Positions 44,553 through 55,649 of a stretch of DNA of 64,000 nt are shown piece after piece; positions within the stretch are counted from its first letter, which is position 1, and every line of letters begins with the position of its first letter. The notes beneath the pieces were generated by a model. That model saw only the letters and a program-made list of their open reading frames with translations, searched no databases and was not told the DNA's origin. This stretch comes from Anolis sagrei. Its lineage: Eukaryota; Chordata; Lepidosauria; Squamata; Anolidae. The position numbers and the translations under genes are program-made. Where the stretch lies: positions 22,483,375-22,547,374 of the forward strand of contig NC_090034.1 in assembly GCF_037176765.1 (NCBI RefSeq). Direction: 5' to 3'.

Positions 44553-47500
44553 ATGGCGTCCACCTCTCCGGGGCCCTTCGGCCTCTTCCTCCTCCTCCTC
44601 CTCTTCACCGCCTCCTCCTCGTCAACCCTCGCCCCGTCTTGCCACACGGACTTCTTTGAGGCCTTGACCTGCTCCTGGGAGGTGCCCCCTTCTTCCGACT
44701 GCGGCGACTTCCGCCTCCTCGTCGAGCCCCCGCGGTAGGTAGGCCTTGCCTCGAGTGCGCATGCGCGCAGGGTGGGACCCCTCATCATTCCCCCTTCCTT
44801 TCCCAGGGAGACCTGCCTTCCGGTTCGAGAAGATGGTCGGTGCCGCTGCCTCCTCCACAGGAAGGATTTCCGCTACGTTCGGTTCTGCCTGAAGCTGGAG
44901 CAGAGGGAGGGCGCCCGGTGGAAGATCGCCTGGAACGCCACGCCGAATGCCGAAGAGTTAGGTGAGGGAGAAGGGGCCCCTCTCTTTCCGGAAGTGCTGG
45001 CCTTCAAGGGGCCTCGCCCTTTGAAAAAGAAAAAGCCAGGCAGAACCAAGGACAACTCCTTGGCAGCTGGGGCTGAAGGCAGGCCTGGGCCAACTTGGCC
45101 CCTCTGGGTGTTTTGGACTTCTACTCCCACAATCCCTAACAGCCGATAAAACAACTTCAGTTTATTTATCGTGTCAGAAGCAAATTGAGAATCTATATAT
45201 ATAAATCTGTTAGGTTGGTTCAACGGGACAGCAAAACTCCACAACCCCCCAACGAAACTGCACCAAAATTGCCATGCCCCAAGGACAACCCACTCGGTAC
45301 AAACTAATCCATTCAAAATTGAAAACAACACAACCACACACAGAAAAAACGGCAAAACAACTGAGCATGCGCACTGGTGCAAAGTCCCCAGCGCGCGCGC
45401 TCACATGGCCAAACGGCCAACGCACCCTCCGCACTTCCCTCCCTCCCTTGCCCCGCCCAGCACGAACACGTCGCCGCCCACACACACACACACACACAAA
45501 CAACGGAACTTCCCCCCCGCCACCTTCCCTCCACCCCCTTCCCTCCACCCCCTCCTTCATCTTACCCCCCACCTTTGTCTTCAAAGTCGCCCCCACCCTT
45601 CACCCCCATCCCTTCCCTCCCTGACTCACTCCTCCCTCCCCCTCCGGAAAGACACGCCCCCTCCCTTCGCCCCAACCCTTCCCTCCGTGACCTTGAGTAT
45701 GGGAGTTGTAGTTCACCGACATCCAGACAGCACTGTGGACTCAAACAGTGATGGATCCGGACCAAACTTGGCATAAGCATTCAATACGCCCAAATATGAA
45801 CACAGATGGAGTTTGAGCGAAATAGACCTTGACATTTGGGAGTTGTAGTCACTGGGATTCAGAGTTCACCAACACTCAAAGAGCATCCTGAACCCCACCA
45901 ACGACAGAATTGGGGCAAACATGCCACACTGAACCCCCATGACCAACAGAAAATGCTCAAGTTTACACACAAGCATAAAGAAGGGAGAGGAAGGAGGGAT
46001 GCCAGAGGGGGGGGGGGGGGGGGGAGAAAGGAGTGTGAGAGAGAGAAAGAGGGAAAGAGAGTGAGGGAAGGAAGGAAGAGAGGCCAGGCAGAGACTTCAA
46101 AACTCTTACTAAAGGCCACAGCAACGCGTGGCAGGGCACAGCTAGTACAGTTATAAAGTATTAAAAACCATAAACAAAGTTAAAATCTTGGCATTATGAT
46201 CAGAAGCTGGCCATTTGGGAGTGCCTCTGGTGTCACTATAACAAGGTCCTCCATTGGCAGGGCTCAGGCTGCATTGTAGTAAGTGGTCTGTGGTTAGCTC
46301 TCCCCCACACTTGCATGTCATGGACTCCACATTGTAGCCCTGTTTAAGGTTGGCTCATGGTGCCAGAGCGCAGCCTGTTCAGCACCTTCCAAGTCTTCTG
46401 TGTGCCCAGGAGGGAGTTTCTCATCCAGACTCAGCCACTGATTGAGATTCCGGGTTTTAGCCTACCACATTTGGACTCTTGCTTGCTGAGATGTTCCTGC
46501 AAGTATCTCTGTAGATCTTAGGAAGCCATTTCTTGATTTAAGTCATTGGCATGCTGGCCAATATCCAAACAGAGAATGGGCCAGGGATGTCAAGAACTCC
46601 AATAAACATATTAAATAAACATAATAAATAGAAATAAATATATCTTCCAGAGAGATAACCCAGATGCGCTGTTTGCATTCTGTGACTTAAGCATTGCTTC
46701 AGGCCACAGAAGCTGAACAGCAGTGATGGATTGCCGATTAACATCGGAAACCACAGAAAGTGTCAAGAAAGGATGGGTTGCTGAGTCATCCAGGAGCCAG
46801 GCTCAGGCAGCAGAAAACAAAGAGGCAGCAACCACTGCAGAGCCAAACAGAGGAGGAAGGAAGGGGGATTCTGGTTGAAGAGTCTACCCATCTCAACCTT
46901 CTCTGCCCTGGGATTCAGGCAAGAGGCCTGAGAAACCTCTCCCTCCCTTTTCCCTCCTTCTCCACCAGTATTTTGCATGCAGACGTTCCAAGGGGAGGCA
47001 GGGCAGGTGAGAATCCTGTTCTACCTGCCCCCACCCCATTTATAACAATACCATTACTAAATTTACATCTGACATAATTGTGGTGGGGCTTCTTCTCTCT
47101 GAAGGGGAGGAGCCTGCCTATCAGGATGAGGTAGATCAGCTGCTCTCATGGTGCAGGGACAATAATCTGGTTCTTGATACCAATAAGGTTATAGGTTTAG
47201 GGGCTTCCCAGGCCCTTTATCTTCTCCTCCCTCTCTGCAGTGAAGCCTCGTCCGATGGTCAACCTGACAGCTACGAAGCAGGACCGCTCCTTCCACCTCT
47301 CCTGGCAGTGGGACTACCCCAAGGAAAGCCCCCTGGTTACTGCCATGGCCTACTTCCAGGTGTCCTACTGGCCAAAGGGCCAACTGGAGAGGGTAGGTGA
47401 CCTTGTGGACCCCACTGGCCCTAAGGCGAAGGGCCAGTCGGAGGGTGAGAGAGTCCCTCTGGGTCCTGCCTCCCTCCCTCCTGGGGCTGGAACTCCACCA

Positions 47501-49997
47501 AAACCTGTGCCTCCCTTTCCTCCAAGGCAATCAGTGCCACCGTCCAGAAGCCGACCTACGACATCTTCGCCGACCGCCTCGAGTCTGCCTCTGACTACGT
47601 TGCCAGGGTCCAGGTCAAGCTGGAAGACTGGGGGGACATCTGGAGCGACTGGAGCCAGCCATATGAATGGCGCAATGGTGAGCGCCTCCGGGCTGCAGGG
47701 GCACCATTGCCTATTATTCATTTGCCCAAAGAGACCCCTCCCCCTCCCAATGCCCATGTGGGGAAAGTGAGGCTTATGATAAGGGGGATGGGGGTCTTGC
47801 CTTCCGGATTTTTTAAAAATGAATTTTATTATTATTTCCAAAGTGTACACATTCTAACTACTGATATACAAAGCCACCAGTCAACAGTAGTAATTTTACA
47901 CTTTCCAACAGTAAAACACACGTAACCCATTTAAAAGAAAACTTCCCAACCCTACGCTAAGATGGCGTCTTACAACAGTTTGTCCTATCAAGCAATGTAT
48001 ATTCATATAAATATATATATGTAAATTTTACAAAATGTATTCAAAAGTGATCTAATTATACAACATGTATTTTTAATCACTCAACACTCTTGTAGATCAG
48101 TTTTTAAATGTTCTAATTATATATTGTGCAAAAGGTTTCCAATTATTTTGAAAACATTGTATTATTTTATTTCTAAGAAGACAAGTTAGTTTATCAACTT
48201 CTGCAAAATTTAGCAGTTTGGTCCACCATTCATTTACAGATGGAATAATACTTTCCTTCCAGTGTCTGGCATAAACTATTCAAGCAGCTGTTAGTGGGTT
48301 TTGGGGGGGGAAACCCAATATTTTCCTTGTTGATGATATCATTTACCAGTCCCAACAAAAATATTTCTGGTGAAAACAGTATATTCTATTGTAAAATATG
48401 CCTTCTAGATTTTGAGCCAGGAGAGGAGCCCTGGAAGCTGGCGCTGTGGTCCTGCATCCCAATTGTTGCCATGATCCTGACCTGCTACCTCTGCCTCGCC
48501 AGGTGAGTTGCAAAGTGGGATTTCAAGAAGCAGCCTCGGCCAAAGAAGTGGTCAGGCTATCTCCTCTTCCTCCAGCCAAGCACCGGATCAAGTTTGTTTG
48601 TGGAACTTGCTTTGCAGGGTGAAAAGGGACTGGTGGGATCGGATCCCAAGCCCTGCCAAGAGCAAGATGGCCGAGAGCCTGGCCAAGGTAGGAGCCGCCC
48701 CATGGTGGGAGGGCGAGTGGGCTTTAACGGCGTCGCTCCCTTTGGGGTGGTCTGAGGCAGATGTCTCATCCTGAAGCTTCTCCTCAATCTTCCAGTTTCC
48801 TCCTGGGAAGCAGATCCCACACAAAAGGAAGACACTCCTGCCAGGACCAAGCAAAGGGTGAGCTCATCAGCTGCACAGTGATGTGAAAAGTCTCTGATCC
48901 CATTCTTCCCTGCTGCCAGGAGGGTGTCGCAGGAAAGATCCCATCAGACAATGGGAAATGATCAAGGGGCAGGTGGAGCCCATCCTGACCTGATTTTTTT
49001 GTTCTGCACAGTACTTGAGCCTTATGTCTATGTGTTTTCTCCCCCAAACAGAATTGGCAAGGGCCTCCAGGGTGTCCCTCCAGTACTCCAGGAGGCAGAC
49101 CCTGGCTCCAGACCAAAGGCCTTCCTGATGCCAGAGGTGGCAGTGGTTGAGTCCCCTCTGGTGGTTTGCAGCCGCATGCCTGAGACCAAGACCGAGGGTT
49201 TCCTCAAGGAGGAGCAGGAGGAAGAGGAGCCGATTCTCCCTCGCCAAGATGCAGTTGCTGGCCTCTTCCGGGACCTTCTGGATGGAGGCTTTGGAAGCGG
49301 AGAGGCCCGGGTCCTTGAGCTTCTGCCTCCCAAAGAGCAGGGAGCCCCAATAGGCTTTTCTCTGGAAGCATCACCCGGACCCAGCTTCCAGGGCTCTGTC
49401 AATGTGGGGTCTGTGGGGAGTCTGGCCGGAACTGGACATCCTGTGGGACAGAGCTTTGCCTCTCCTGCATCCCCATTTCCTGTCCAGGGCCCAAGTGGCA
49501 GTCCTGGCAATAGCAGGGTCTGCCCTGGGTTGGATGATCCAACTGCCCTCGGCTACAGGTCTATCAGCAGCCTGGTTCCTCAACTGTCAGCAGACTTCAA
49601 CCATGAGGAGGGGGTGGGAGAGGAGGAGGAGGAGGAGGGAGGTGTCCCGCAAGACCTGGGGCCCCATAACAGCCTTACAAGGCAGTGCAATCCTTTGTCT
49701 GGGCTTCAGAGTGCCTTTCCAGCAGACCTCAGTACACTCTGGCTCCCGGCTGCAGATCACCCTACTTGGGAGACTCCAGCCGGAAAGGTGGGGAACATGC
49801 CTTGTGCAGGGGCCTCCTTCTTGTCCAGCTACCGGTCCTTCACCTCTGTGCTTCAAGACAGCAACCCAGCCCAAGATGGCAGTACCTTAACCCTCCTCCC
49901 AGGGCCCTACCAGCCCCTCCCGGCCCTCCTCCGGAGCAGCGGCCCCAGTCCGATCGAGGGGAGACATGCTGCTGGGCCAGGCCAGCCGTGGGCCTGA
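44553..49997 (+). CDS. IL4R: Interleukin-4 receptor alpha chain
   Basis: Type I cytokine receptor for IL-4 (and IL-13 in a type II complex), signalling through JAKs and STAT6 at the plasma membrane. Exons: 44553-44734, 44807-44961, 47241-47392, 47527-47677, 48409-48502, 48618-48687, 48796-48857, 49052-49997; 603 residues, against 825 in human. The signal peptide is followed by a D1 domain with paired cysteines (CHTDFFEALTCSW, CLPVREDGRCRC). D2 ends in WSDWS, then one membrane span (LALWSCIPIVAMILTCYLC). Box1 is WWDRIPSPAKSK, close to human WWDQIPNPARSR. The tail has an acidic patch, LFRDLLDGG, and tyrosines in GYRSIS, SYRSFTS and GPYQPL resembling STAT6 docking sites. The tail is about 200 residues shorter than in mammals. 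Signal peptide and first D1 strands share one exon, unlike its two neighbours. Confidence 0.95.
45080..46600 (-). mobile_element. LINE C-terminal fragment copy 3 (split) with half foldback
   Basis: Half of a foldback MITE (GGTGTTTTGGACTTCTACTC) at 45105-45145 leads into AGTTTATTTATCGTGTCAGA. The retrotransposon fragment then resumes after the Helitron at 46146 with TACAGTTATAAAG. Text after 46190 matches 20920-21290 and 30420-30730, including CCATTTCTTGATTTAAGTC at 46525. It lies in IL4R intron 2. Confidence 0.7.
45192..46145 (+). mobile_element. Nonautonomous Helitron
   Basis: The 5' end is TCTATATATATAAATCTG and the 3' end ACAGCTAG, preceded by a GC hairpin-like AACGCGTGGCAGGG. It lies between host A (45191) and T (46146), the Helitron hallmark. 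Joining the flanks restores GAGAA-TACAG, exactly the uninterrupted paralogue at 20849-20858. The body holds a (CA)n run (45480-45498), a C/T-rich stretch, a module shared with the hAT MITE at 32482-33376 (45695-45960) and a G-run (46008-46023). No Rep/helicase frame. Confidence 0.9.
47036..47196 (+). mobile_element. LINE reverse-transcriptase fragment
   Basis: Plus-strand translation around 47065-47190 reads VGLLLSEGEEPAYQDEVDQL then LSWCRDNNLVLDTNK. This is the segment just after the RT catalytic motif in Rex/L2-like LINEs. The fragment ends about 45 bp before the acceptor of IL4R exon 3. Confidence 0.65.
47820..48400. other. AT-rich segment in IL4R intron 4
   Basis: About 580 bp of strongly AT-rich sequence in an otherwise GC-rich gene. 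It is probably an inserted repeat, but neither ends nor family were identified. Confidence 0.4.
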
Positions 49998-50137
49998 AGG
50001 GGAAGGGGTCTGGGGGAGGCTCCTCCCCTCTCCTCCTTTTTCTGCCTTTACACTACATGGACTTTCTAGCACCCTTCTTGACTTTTGCCAGAGGATGGCT
50101 CTGGCTGCACAGAACGAGCACCTTTTTTTCTTAGAGC

Positions 50138-50143
50138 ATTAAA
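50138..50143 (+). terminator. IL4R poly(A) signal
   Basis: ATTAAA, 141 bp after the IL4R stop codon, in a T-rich context. Confidence 0.6.
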
Positions 50144-50149
50144 GGATTT

Positions 50150-52310
50150 TTCTTCTACAATCTGCCTCCTTCCTCTTTCTTGCGTTTCCTTTCCTGTGCT
50201 GTTGCTGAAGGAAGCTCTGCCCACACAGCCTCCCCTTGAGGGCACCGCCCCCTCTCCCCCACTGGGTAAAAAGCCCTTCCTTCCTTCCTCAGTGGGTTTC
50301 CTGGAAGAAAAGGGGAAGAGAGTTCTCAAGAAACAGAAGACTCAGGAACCAAACACACACAAACACTGCCATCCATCTGCCACAAAGCAATGGCACTCCC
50401 TTTCTGTCTCTCATCTCCCCACTTAAGTATTTTTTGGGGAAATGCAGCGAGGTCCTTGCTCTTTGCAAGCACATTTTTTAAAACCCCACAAAAACAGCAG
50501 GCATCATGTTAAAACAAGAATAGTCCTAAATGAAGCAGGAAATAATCTGACTGGCATGAAAACAACACAACAGCCAAATAAATGTTACAAAAAATGGGAG
50601 GGAAATGAATCAATAATTTATTTTTTAATTTCAAAAAGATAAAAATACAAAGTTACATTGATGTATCAAGCGAAGGAAATATTTAAGAAGCTACTGAGTA
50701 CAAGGAAAGTTGATGACGTGGTTCCCAACAACCCTCTGGTCCACTCTCGGAACAACCAAGTCTCTTATCTGCCCCACCAGTGCTTTGCACTTCTCCCCAA
50801 CACGGAGGGAGGTCCCTTGGGCAAGTGCTGTGTCTCAGCCTGGATTGCAATGATGGAGCTGCAGCCCAAGGACCGGCCGCAAGGACCCTTGGGCTGGAGC
50901 TCCCTCTTGCGACCCCAAGGAGCCCTGTGTGGCCCTTGACGGCTGCAAGGAGAGGCACCTGGGTCCTGCAGCTCCTTCCTACCAACAACCTCTTCACCAC
51001 ATCCTCCCCTCCTCCATCCTGCTGACTGACGTCGACACAGAGCGGAGTTTGGTTATTACTCAGCAGGGCTTTGGGTTTTTTGCCTCTGAAAGGGAGCCAG
51101 AGAGAGGGAACAGGGTCGACGGGGGACACGGTGGCAGCCAAACAGCAGAAGGAAGAGGGAGACGGTAATGGTGGGAGCCGAGTGGGGGAGTATTGGGAGG
51201 AATGACTGTGGGTGGTGGAGGGCTCCAGGTGTGATTGGGTCTGGAGCAAAGGGTGGGTGGGCATGTGGCTGGCTCCTAATGCCTCGTGGCACAATGAGAG
51301 GACCTGGACCTCCCCAGGGTCTGGTCCCCTTCAGAATAGGCCTTGCGAATGGGGTGAGGGCAAGTGATCAGAGCAGGGAGATAGGACCGCTGTCCCCAGC
51401 ATCTTCTGCCCCCGCTCCCCCTGCAGACATCCTGGCACAGGTTGAATGGGGCAGAAGGCCTTTTGGAAAGATGGGGGAGGCCCCATGGGAAAAATGAACC
51501 CCACCTCAAAGGGCTGAATGCTCCAAGGCTTGGATAAACAACAACCGTGCCGGGGAGGTCCCTCCTCTCATGAGCCACGCAAATTGTGCCAGGGCCACTG
51601 AGAGCACTTGCCAAACAGAGGGTCCTCCGGATTGGGATGTGGGTCCTGTCCCGCATGGGCTGTGAAAGGGATGCCCTCTCTCAATCTGTCATCCCCCCCT
51701 CCCCACCACATAATGTTAAAACGTCCCACCCGGCTCATAAAAACACAACCCAGCACTTGCTACTGAAGTTAGTCCTCCCTCTGCTTTTCTGAGAAGTTCT
51801 TCTGAGTCATTTCTGAAGAACAAGTCCAGAGATGGTGCCGTTTCCCCAGGCAAGATGCGGCACTAATTGCCCTTCGTGAGAAGGAAGGAAGACGCTGCAC
51901 CCAATGAAACATATTTCTGAGTCAAGGTTCCCAGAAAAGCCTGCCCTGTTTCTTAAAAAGTGATAAGGCCCTCGATCCAACTGCTGGCACCAACCAGAGT
52001 GGATCTCCTGAAACAATTGAGATTTAACCTCCCTGCGGCTCAAACCCATAGGGTCTTTCTTCCCTGCGTGCAGTTGTTTCCATATTTGGTGGTGGTGGTA
52101 TGTTGGAAATTACAAATTGTACCCAAATGATTTTTCTCTTTCAAAATGAATGCACATTTGAAAATCCTGCTGGAATGTTTTTTTTTCTGAAGTAATGACT
52201 AGTGAACGTATGCACTTTCTATCCAGAACACTAACTCTGTCAAAAAGGTGCAGGCCAGACCCCCATTGCCTGCATTGGAAGAGGAGGAGGAAGAGGAGGA
52301 GGTCCAGTCC
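50150..52310. other. IL4R-IL21R intergenic region
   Basis: No further gene supported. An AT-rich block lies at 50480-50720 and GC-rich text follows. Long frames on both strands have no recognisable domains. IL21R 5' UTR exons may lie here but cannot be placed. Confidence 0.4.
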
Positions 52311-55276
52311 ATGGCTCCCTGTCCGGTGCTGCTCCTGCCTCTGCTGCTGCTCCTCCAGCAGAGTAAGTCCTAATCCTCCCACCTTCTGGAGGGGTTTCCA
52401 GGCAGGGCTGCTGCTCTTGGGCCTCCCCTCCCATTCTTGCCCCTTCTCTCCTCGGCCAGCCCTCCCTTCCTTTATGCTTGTTCTGCCAGTTTAAAAGCAA
52501 AAACAGGCCACTATTTTGACCAGGAGCATGGCCTGGCTGGTGCCACAGAGGGCTGCCCTCCTCACACACCAAAGCCACGCCTGACACTGTCTCACTTATT
52601 TTCCAGCCTGCTCTTTGGATCCGGCTTGTGAGGAGCTCACCTGTTTCATGGACTACCTGGAGATGCTGACCTGCACCTGGGGAGAGGAACCCCACCCCTC
52701 CAGGCCCAACTTCTACAACCTCACGGCACAGTGGTATGTGTGGAAGGGGGCTCCTTTTTTAGGGGCACAGTAAGTCCTGAGTGGGATGAGGCAGCCCTCC
52801 CTCCCTCATTAAGACAAACTGAACTGACCTCAAGCCTCTGCCAGATCTGACCCTTGGCATCACAGGTGCAACCGGCTGCTATCTTACTTTGGGCAGCCCC
52901 CCCCCCCCCGTCTCCTATTAGTGCCCCTTGCCCCTGGGTGCCTTGGGCTTTGGCTTGAGGACTGACCCAGAGCCCCTTTGGCTGTCCTTCAAGGAACTGT
53001 GGGAAAAACGAATCCTGTCTCCTCCTCCCCGCGGATGGGAAAATCCCCCCGACACACTTTGCCTGTTTGGCGGAGCAGAAGCTGTGCCTTGGAGATAAAG
53101 CCTTTGAGGTGAGGGCCACAGAAGCTACACCTGGAGCTGTCAAGGGATGCCAGAGGACGTTCCTCTTGAAGAAGAACAGTGAGTGCATTATGTGTGTGTG
53201 CAATGACAGAGGGAAGGGGGTCTCCAAAGAGCAAACACAGACCTTGGGGGCAGCCTGGTGGGCAAGGTGTTCTCTCTGGAACTGGCCTCTTGGGAGCGGA
53301 GGAAGAGTCTGGCCCCAGGAGCCCTGACAGATCCCTTTCTCTCTCCCAGTCAAACCACAGCCCCCCTTCAACCTGACAGTCTCTGCCTCCCCCTCGGGGT
53401 ACAACATTTCCTGGGAGACCCCCTACCAACACCGGAGTTACCTCCTCCTCAGGGACCACCTGCGCCACCAGCTGCGCTTCCAGAAGAGGGGCCGCTCCTG
53501 GCAGGTAGGGAGGCAGGCAGTAGGAGTGGGGGGGGGGGGGGGGAGAGTCAGGGAAGGAAGGGAGGGCACTCCCAGGCCCCTCCTCTCCCCCCCATGGAGC
53601 CAAGTACAGGGTCACTGGGAGGCTGAGAGGCCTCCGCTGAATTGTTGTGTCTTTTTGGGAAGGGGGGGGGGACCTCCCTGACCGTTGACCCCTTCCTCCT
53701 TCAGGGCCAGGCCCAGAAGCACCTCCTCCTTCAAGACACAAGGTTCCTGTGGCTCGAGTCCCTGGAGTTCGAGGCGGGCACAGAGTATGAGCTCCAAGTG
53801 CGGTCCCAGCCAGGGTCCCCTTATGAAGGCACCTGGAGCACCTGGAGCCCCCCAGCCTTCCTCTCCACGCCCCCTAAGAGTAAGTATTTCCTGGCCAGGT
53901 CTGTGGAAGGGTCCTCCAAGGAAGCCAAGTAATTGGCTTCCCTCCCTCCCTCTCCCTCTCTAACTGATCATGGCCTGATCTTCCCCCCTTCAGCCTCCGA
54001 CAGCCGCAAGGAGCCCAGAGGGCCCTCCAAGTGGCTGCTGCTCTCACTGGTCCTTCTCCCTGCGCTCCTGGCTTTGCTGGGCCGGAGGTGAGTGTCTCAT
54101 AGGGGGCAACAGAAGCCGCTGGCAGAAGGACCTCCCCCCCCCCCCCATGGCCAGTGGGGCTCATGGGACCTCTCCTCTTGAACGTATCTAGTGGCTGGGA
54201 TGAAGTGGCTTTCCTGAATCCCCCTCAAAATCCTTCATCTCCCTTGCTTTCTCTTTGGCAGGTTGTGGAAGAGACTGGAGTCCTTTATCCCCAGCCCCGC
54301 ACCCTTCTTCCAGCCACTCTACCTGAGCCACAAGGGTGACTTCAAGGTAGCCCCCTCCCCTCCCTCCGTTCTGAGGTTTTTGGGTGCATCTTTGGCTTCT
54401 TCTGCCACTGACCTTCTTTCTTCCCTTCCTGCTTCCTCTCTGCAGAAATGGGTGGGCAGCCCTGGCCCCAGTACCATGCTGGAGGTCTCAGAGTGGTGCC
54501 CTGGAGTAGGGCCAGAAGCACTTGGGAGGGGCAGCTTCAAGCTCCTGGCATTGCTGCCCCCCTGTGAGGCTGGACATGAGGGCCATGATGGCGCCGGATG
54601 GGCAGAGCCCCTCCCCATGCAAGAGCAGCCCTGTGGCCTCCTCTCCATTGACACCGTCACCGTGGATGATGGCGGGATTGGGGCCTGTTGCCCACAGTGT
54701 GGCCACTGTATTGCCGAGGAGCCCCTCCATGTGGAAGAGGAGGGGGAAGGCAAGGGGGTGGATGTGAGGGATGCCTACCGCAGGATTGAAGACAGCAGCA
54801 ATGGGGAGCCCCTGTTGGAGAGCCCTCCTGAGAGGAATCCTCATCTCCCCTCCTCCCCTTTGCTTCTCTCCGACAATGCTCCAGCCACTCCCCCTCCCTT
54901 TCAGGGTCAGGTGCGGGGCTCCCTGGGCAGGGGTCCTGCAGAGGGGCCCTTGTTCTTCTTTGGCCCAACTTTGGCTCTCCTGCCGCCTCCTGAGCGCAGC
55001 CTTATGATCCCAGAGGAGGAAGCCCCTTCCTACAGCACCCTGCTGTCCCTCTATTCGGAGGCCGAAGATGAGGGGGACCCTGAGGGTGGCCTGGACCTGG
55101 ACACTATTGACAGCGGCTTTATGGACTGTGACTCTGGAAGCCCTCTGGACCCAGAGAGTGGGAAAAAGCCCCCCAACGAAGAAGGTGAAGCAGCTGCAGG
55201 GGATACTGAAGATAGGGAGGCCTCCCTGCCAAGTTACGTCAAGCAGTGGGTCTCTGGCCACAAGCTCAAGGCTTGA
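52311..55276 (+). CDS. IL21R: Interleukin-21 receptor
   Basis: Receptor chain for IL-21, pairing with the common gamma chain and signalling by JAK1/JAK3 and STAT3/1 at the cell surface. Exons: 52311-52362 (signal peptide), 52607-52733, 52994-53178, 53350-53504, 53705-53879, 53994-54087, 54262-54346, 54446-55276; 567 residues, against 538 in human. D1 shows CEELTCFMDYLEMLTCTW. D2 begins IKPQPPFNLTV and ends in WSTWSP. One membrane span follows (WLLLSLVLLPALLALL). Box1 is FIPSPAPFFQPLY with SHKGDFKKWVGSP, as in human. Tail landmarks matching human are GLLSIDTVTVDD, LDLDTIDSGFMDCDS and a terminal SYVKQWV holding the equivalent of the STAT-docking tyrosine. All junctions keep frame, with phases 1-2-1-0-1-2-0. 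No disabling change seen. Confidence 0.96.
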
Positions 55277-55639
55277 GGGTCCGGAAATGACCTATCCAAC
55301 CCCTTGTTCCCAATTGTGGCCTCTGTTTTGTCTGCTGCCAGAAGACAACTTCCTAAAAGAAAGAGCAATGGAGGCTGCCCTGCAACAGGCAGGAAGGGGG
55401 GGCAAGCTCTTCTGTGGGGCAGTTATTGGGCCTCCAGATGATTTCGGACTGCAGTTCCCATCAGTGCCCCTAGTCAGCAATGCCAATGCTAAAAAAACTG
55501 GATGTCGCAGCCCAACAACACCCAGAACTTTTACGTGCTTTTACTGACACTTTCCCACTGTTTCCCTCTGTATTTGTTTCGGTCTTTGTAATGTTCCTTG
55601 AGGGGCTGTATGGGGTGGGAGGGACACAGGACATAATGG

Positions 55640-55645
55640 AATAAA
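55640..55645 (+). terminator. IL21R poly(A) signal
   Basis: AATAAA, 364 bp downstream of the IL21R stop codon. Confidence 0.6.
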
Positions 55646-55649
55646 AAAA

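Noticed and set aside
48924-49051. IL4R last exon starting at the acceptor ending at 49011
   Set aside because: Phase 2 entry there meets a stop codon at once (ACT TGA); the acceptor ending at 49051 keeps the frame.
52721-53741. Minus-strand frames of 228 and 250 residues
   Set aside because: Antisense to IL21R exons and introns; they cross confirmed splice sites and show no domain.
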